DNA from: a virus
DNA: 35,229 bases
IMG/VR virus record: IMGVR_UViG_3300036768_000407
Coordinates: 1-35,229 of that record
Strand: one strand, 5' to 3'
Both the position numbers and the translations under genes were made by a program. Shown one piece after another: positions 31,911-35,229 of the stretch (position 1 is the first letter of the stretch; every line of letters begins with the position of its first letter). A model generated the notes under the pieces. The model ran no database searches. It was not told the DNA's origin and was given only the letters and a program-made list of their open reading frames with translations.

Positions 31911-32926
31911 ATCACATGAATAACCATTTTCACATATCTCTCAAAAGCTTGCAAATATCTGCCAGCTTTTATATCCTCTACACAAGGCTTAATGAAGACC
32001 CAATATAGAAGCTCCCTATCATAGATTTTCACATAAGGAGCAATACTATAGTAGAGTCTTACCATTTCCTCACCGAATGGCTGGGAGAGAAGCCAGCCAT
32101 CCCTAAATCTCTTAATAATTCTCAATTCCTCACCATTTCCAGCCACTGCTGTAGTGATAAAGCAAAGCTTCACCTCTGTGCTTCCACTGCTGCTCCTGTT
32201 TGCACCACCAAGTGCGGTGATGTTTCTCATCAGATTTTCTGCCATATTTGCAGGAATTTGTGTCACCTCGTATCTAGGAGATGGATTAAAGAATTGAGAG
32301 GCAAAGTTTCTTGACACATTTCCAAACTCTGGGGCAAGCTTGATTGGTGCACTCACATCAGAAGCCCTAAGAGAGTTTAGAACATTTGTGGCAGTATTCA
32401 GAGCTTCATTCAAAACAGATTGTCCTTGGCGGCCATATTGACCAAAGTTCAAAGCATTTGTGATTATGCTTGATGGATTGACATTTCCAATGTCACCTCT
32501 AGCTTGGGCAAGCTGATTTGCATATCTTTCTGCCGCCACATTTTCTGGCCTCACACTAAGCAGGTTTGTGAGAGAATCCAAAATCGGCACTTTAGCAGCA
32601 TAAACTTCAGGATTAATGAGCCTATCTAGAAGCTGAATTCCTAGTGCTGTTGGAGCAGTTGCCGCAAGTTGTTGGGCAGCTTGTTGAGCAGCCAAAGTGT
32701 TTCCTGTCTGGATTGCTGCTGGCCCAAACCTCTGGAGATTTGAAAGTGTTGAGGCAAGCTCCTGAGGAGTGATTGATTTAGCTGCACCAAAAACCTCTTG
32801 TGCCACTGGAGCAAACTGCTCAGTAGTGATTGCCATATACCCTGGCAAAGCTTTGGCATACAAATCCAAAGCCTGCTTAGGAGTTAATTGTGGTTTTGAG
32901 CTTGAGCTGCTACCTCCACCGCCCAT
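31892..32926 (-). CDS. Virion protein with C-terminal CFI-box (gp14-position)
   Basis: 344 residues. N-terminus GGGGSSSSSKPQ, then an Ala/Gln-rich helical region (about 75-100, AAQQAAQQLAATAPT) usual in gp14-like ejection proteins. The C-terminal 90 residues carry CFITTAV (about 255), LRIIKRFRDGWLLSQPFG and VRLYYSIAP, the CFI-box pattern found at the ends of many bacterial and phage proteins. Role of that domain unclear. Overlaps its neighbours by 19 and 43 bp. Early-acting membrane channel component by analogy with T7 gp14; this is inferred. Confidence 0.75.
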   Translation of the reverse strand: MGGGGSSSSSKPQLTPKQALDLYAKALPGYMAITTEQFAPVAQEVFGAAKSITPQELASTLSNLQRFGPAAIQTGNTLAAQQAAQQLAATAPTALGIQLLDRLINPEVYAAKVPILDSLTNLLSVRPENVAAERYANQLAQARGDIGNVNPSSIITNALNFGQYGRQGQSVLNEALNTATNVLNSLRASDVSAPIKLAPEFGNVSRNFASQFFNPSPRYEVTQIPANMAENLMRNITALGGANRSSSGSTEVKLCFITTAVAGNGEELRIIKRFRDGWLLSQPFGEEMVRLYYSIAPYVKIYDRELLYWVFIKPCVEDIKAGRYLQAFERYVKMVIHVICRSLL

Positions 32927-33219
32927 AATTTTCCTCTCCTATTTCCTTCAATCTTATGGCCACAAAATCTTGCTTTTGCAAATTTAAAAAATTTCTTCAT
33001 TGCACTTAAGCTTGTGGCCAAACAATCTTCAACAAATATAACGTTATCGTTAAGCTTTGAAGCAACAACTATGCCATCAATATCACCACTCTTATTTGTA
33101 GAATAGAACACATAATCTGAGTGTGATAATCTGTAAAGGATTGTATTGATGTCTTCTTGAAAAACATGCTCATTCCTATTGTCTAAAATGAATTTAAGCA
33201 AGTCACCGTAGGTTTTCAC
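32884..33219 (-). CDS. Small GNAT-like virion/assembly protein (gp13-position)
   Basis: 111 residues (starts MKTYGDLLKFILDNRNEHV). The strand-turn-helix pattern YVFYSTNKSGDIDGIVVASK then VIFVEDCLATSLSAMKKFFK and GHKIEGNRRGK recalls shortened acetyltransferase-like proteins encoded next to podoviral nozzle genes. No active-site evidence. By order it corresponds to T7 gene 13. Overlaps both neighbours; a weak sigma54-like site lies inside it at 33061-33077. Confidence 0.6.
   Translation of the reverse strand: MKTYGDLLKFILDNRNEHVFQEDINTILYRLSHSDYVFYSTNKSGDIDGIVVASKLNDNVIFVEDCLATSLSAMKKFFKFAKARFCGHKIEGNRRGKLWAVEVAAQAQNHN
33061..33077 (-). promoter_or_regulatory. Weak sigma54-like site inside the gp13-position gene
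   Basis: Minus strand ATGGCATAGTTGTTGCT: TGGCATA and TTGCT with the correct 10-nt spacing, but A at the first position. It is intragenic, 120-130 bp before the next gene's start. It may be chance. Confidence 0.25.
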
Positions 33220-34678
33220 TGTTCAAGAAAGGTGATGCTGGAGTGGTTTCTTCCACCTCGGCAGAAAGCTGAATCAAATCCCCACCGCTCCACTCAATTG
33301 TGAACCCTGTCACATGTTTCAACTCGTTGAAAAGCCTCACAACAACTTCTTTGCCTCTGCTTGAAACATCATCAACCTTAACTTCGGCAAAATCAGAAAA
33401 CAAGATTTTCACAGAATTGGCTCTAGATTCACCAGCATAGCCTCTAGTAATTACTTTCGCTTTTAATTTGTCTCCTGAATATAATTCATAGACATTGCTA
33501 TCATCTATTCCGAAAAGCCGAGTCACATCTGTGTCAATTTTCGCAAATTGCTTGATTGCTAGGCCATCGTCAATGCTGCAAAAGCAATTCAGCAGTGTGT
33601 CATAAACAACAAACTTTCTTCCATAAATCGTCTCAACAGAGAAAATTGCAAAATTGTTGAACACAGTTGCGCAGACATTTTTTGGCTGCAAAATTCCCTC
33701 GAAGATTCTAGAGATTTTTGCAGAAAAAACAGAGTTTCTGCCTTCATTTTGAGTTTGCATCACAGAATTGAAACTCCTGATTCCTTCATTCTCAATAAAC
33801 ACTGTATCTCCCAAAATGTCAACCACACTGAAGTTGTTGACGACAGAAGATTTGAAAAGGAATTTTCTGATAAAGCTAGGCTCACCAAAAATTGTTTGAG
33901 CTGTTGGGCTTCTGTCAATATCTACCAAAAAACAAGAATCCGCTGCGGCCACAAAAAGTGAGCCATTTGGCAAAACTTTCATTGCTTTAATTGGGCTGCC
34001 ACCAACTCCAAAAGAGGTATATCCAGCATCACCAATCTTATCTCCATTTTGGTCAACAGCTACAACAAAATCCAATGGCCTACCAGTCACAGAGCGAAAA
34101 ATCTGGTCTCCATCAGACACCAGCAACATGCCATTCCAAAACTCCATGATTGTCCCAATAGGGACATATTCTCTGAAGCTTTGAGACCACTCACTAAATT
34201 TCCTGATTACAAAAACATTTCTAGCTGTATCAACAAAATATGGCTGATTAACGCCATCTTGAATCACAGCTCCTGGGACATTTCCAAAAGCTTGGCCAGA
34301 AAAAGACACACCATCAAGCACACTACCTTTTGAATATCTAGCATAATTTGTGGTGGATATTGGGACAAGCATCATATACACATAGTCAACATCTTTACTC
34401 AAATTGACGCCATTTACAAGATTCCATGTATCAAAATTTATGTGCTTGTAATACATCTTGCCGTCACAGAAAAGAATCAAAAAATCACCGAAAGGATAAA
34501 GTCCTTGCTTTTTCCCAGATGGAGCATAGATTTGTTTGTGGCCTTTGATAGGTGAAAGAGAGTCATACCTATTCCTGAGATTGAATCCAATCTTGTATTC
34601 ATTCTCAGCCAGCTTAGTGTCAAACATCAGGCTGTTGATGCCGCCACTAAATGACTGTTGGGCCATGATGCGCTTCAT
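33203..34678 (-). CDS. Tail nozzle / DNA-stabilisation protein (gp12-like)
   Basis: 491 residues. Begins MKRIMAQQSFSGGINSLMFD (alternative start MAQQ at 34666) and continues with repeated beta strands of propeller type (LYPFGDFLILFCDGKMYYK near 65-83; SLFVAAADSCFLVDID near 245). This 'SGGIN...' start followed by GLYPFGDFLIL is typical of podoviral nozzle or P22 gp10-like stabilisation proteins that extend the tail below the adaptor. Overlaps adaptor and gp13-position genes by 32 and 17 bp. Location right after the adaptor strengthens the call. Confidence 0.75.
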   Translation of the reverse strand: MKRIMAQQSFSGGINSLMFDTKLAENEYKIGFNLRNRYDSLSPIKGHKQIYAPSGKKQGLYPFGDFLILFCDGKMYYKHINFDTWNLVNGVNLSKDVDYVYMMLVPISTTNYARYSKGSVLDGVSFSGQAFGNVPGAVIQDGVNQPYFVDTARNVFVIRKFSEWSQSFREYVPIGTIMEFWNGMLLVSDGDQIFRSVTGRPLDFVVAVDQNGDKIGDAGYTSFGVGGSPIKAMKVLPNGSLFVAAADSCFLVDIDRSPTAQTIFGEPSFIRKFLFKSSVVNNFSVVDILGDTVFIENEGIRSFNSVMQTQNEGRNSVFSAKISRIFEGILQPKNVCATVFNNFAIFSVETIYGRKFVVYDTLLNCFCSIDDGLAIKQFAKIDTDVTRLFGIDDSNVYELYSGDKLKAKVITRGYAGESRANSVKILFSDFAEVKVDDVSSRGKEVVVRLFNELKHVTGFTIEWSGGDLIQLSAEVEETTPASPFLNSENLR

Positions 34679-35229
34679 ATCTATTTTTCACAAGGAAATA
34701 GTCATGAGGATGCGGCTCAAATCTAACGCTAATTCTTCTGCCTCTTGAGGCATCAAAAAGTTTTCTGGTGATGCTTCTGGTGATTTTTTGGTCATAAGCT
34801 ACAGCACCCTGCAAATCACCTTGCTCTTCTTTGAAAAGCTGCATCATCTTATTGACAATCACATCATCATGGTTTGGTGCTGGAAACTCATCTGTGTCAT
34901 TGCTGAGATACGGCAAGGCTTTTTTGAAAAGAACATCCATCACAAAAGGCACTGAGAGTGCTGGAAATTTGCTCACATCTACCAATTTGAATGCCGCAAC
35001 CAAATTATAGTTTGGAATTCTACTTATTAAGTTGTCATCTGTGTCATAGATTAGTGTGTCAGCTTTCGTCACCCTGTCTTTTGATATGTTGAAAATATCG
35101 TTAAAGCTGGTTTTGGTTTCTCCGCTGCCAGCAATAATTTCAGTGACTCTAGAGGAGGTGTCTGTTGAGCCAACAATTGTTGTGTGAGAGTCTTTGTCAG
35201 CTTCAATTCTAAGCGGCCCTTGATTTAGC
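34647..35229 (-). CDS. Head-tail adaptor (gp11-position), 5' end at window edge
   Basis: Open to the window edge; at least 193 residues. The first ATG-like start inside the window (GTG 35072) is probably not the true start because the frame remains open upstream, reading NQGPLRIEADKD. If 35229 is joined to 1, the frame starts at TTG (positions 2, 1, 35229) with AGGTGA 9 nt upstream and gives 194 residues, close to T7 gp11 (196). The part FPALSVPFVMDVLFKKALPY then IVNKMMQLFKEEQGDLQGA is the helical bundle pattern of phage tail adaptor proteins. Overlaps the nozzle gene by 32 bp. Confidence 0.65.
   Translation of the reverse strand, partial: LNQGPLRIEADKDSHTTIVGSTDTSSRVTEIIAGSGETKTSFNDIFNISKDRVTKADTLIYDTDDNLISRIPNYNLVAAFKLVDVSKFPALSVPFVMDVLFKKALPYLSNDTDEFPAPNHDDVIVNKMMQLFKEEQGDLQGAVAYDQKITRSITRKLFDASRGRRISVRFEPHPHDYFLVKNRYEAHHGPTVI

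Overview
This window reads as the genome, or nearly all of it, of a short-tailed, T7-like (podovirus-type) dsDNA bacteriophage. The evidence is the gene order of the virion module: TerS, TerL, portal, scaffold and major capsid protein on the minus strand at the left, and adaptor, nozzle, then four internal/ejection-type proteins (positions of T7 gp11 to gp16) on the minus strand at the right. A family A DNA polymerase sits in a plus-strand replication block between them. No integrase, RNA polymerase, tRNA or CRISPR is visible. The host cannot be named; it must supply RNA polymerase with both sigma70 and, by the evidence below, sigma54. Joining position 35229 to position 1 gives the capsid gene a stop after one more codon and gives the adaptor gene a TTG start with a ribosome-binding site. 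The window is therefore probably one circular (or circularly permuted) molecule of about 35.2 kb.

Layout. 1-6241: minus-strand packaging and head operon. 6363-7484: plus-strand C5-cytosine methyltransferase. 7485-7901: intergenic stretch with a 29-unit TG repeat, GTCYAGG repeats and a minus-strand terminator. 7902-9273: three GC-rich minus-strand genes of unknown function behind a sigma70-type promoter. 9416-10936: regulatory/origin region with a candidate small RNA, a folded element, more than 20 GTTTAY iteron-like sites, two plus promoters and a leader attenuator. 10937-16265: plus operon with a helicase, a MoxR-like ATPase and its partner, and a sigma54-activator AAA+ ATPase. 16399-24765: plus operon with small proteins, Cas4/RecB-like nuclease, Sak4-like ATPase, SSB-like protein, DNA polymerase and a DUF3987-type ATPase. 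24701-35229: minus-strand tail and ejection proteins, ending in a 1968-residue multi-domain protein with two HExxH motifs and a GHKL ATPase fold.

The most interesting system is transcriptional. The protein at 15465-16265 has every core motif of a sigma54 bacterial enhancer-binding protein, including GSFTGA, but no DNA-binding domain. Five intergenic sites match YTGGCAYRNNNNWTGCT with exact -24/-12 spacing. They lie ahead of the terminase operon, the capsid gene, a candidate small RNA, the first plus operon and the replication operon, the last directly after the activator gene. I infer a cascade: host sigma70 reads the early promoters near 9.35 and 10.82 kb, the activator is made, and sigma54-RNA polymerase is then switched to the middle and late genes. 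This is inference from sequence, not demonstrated.

A second global feature is a high density of perfect short inverted repeats (7-14 bp stems) inside genes and leaders between about 7.8 and 15.1 kb.
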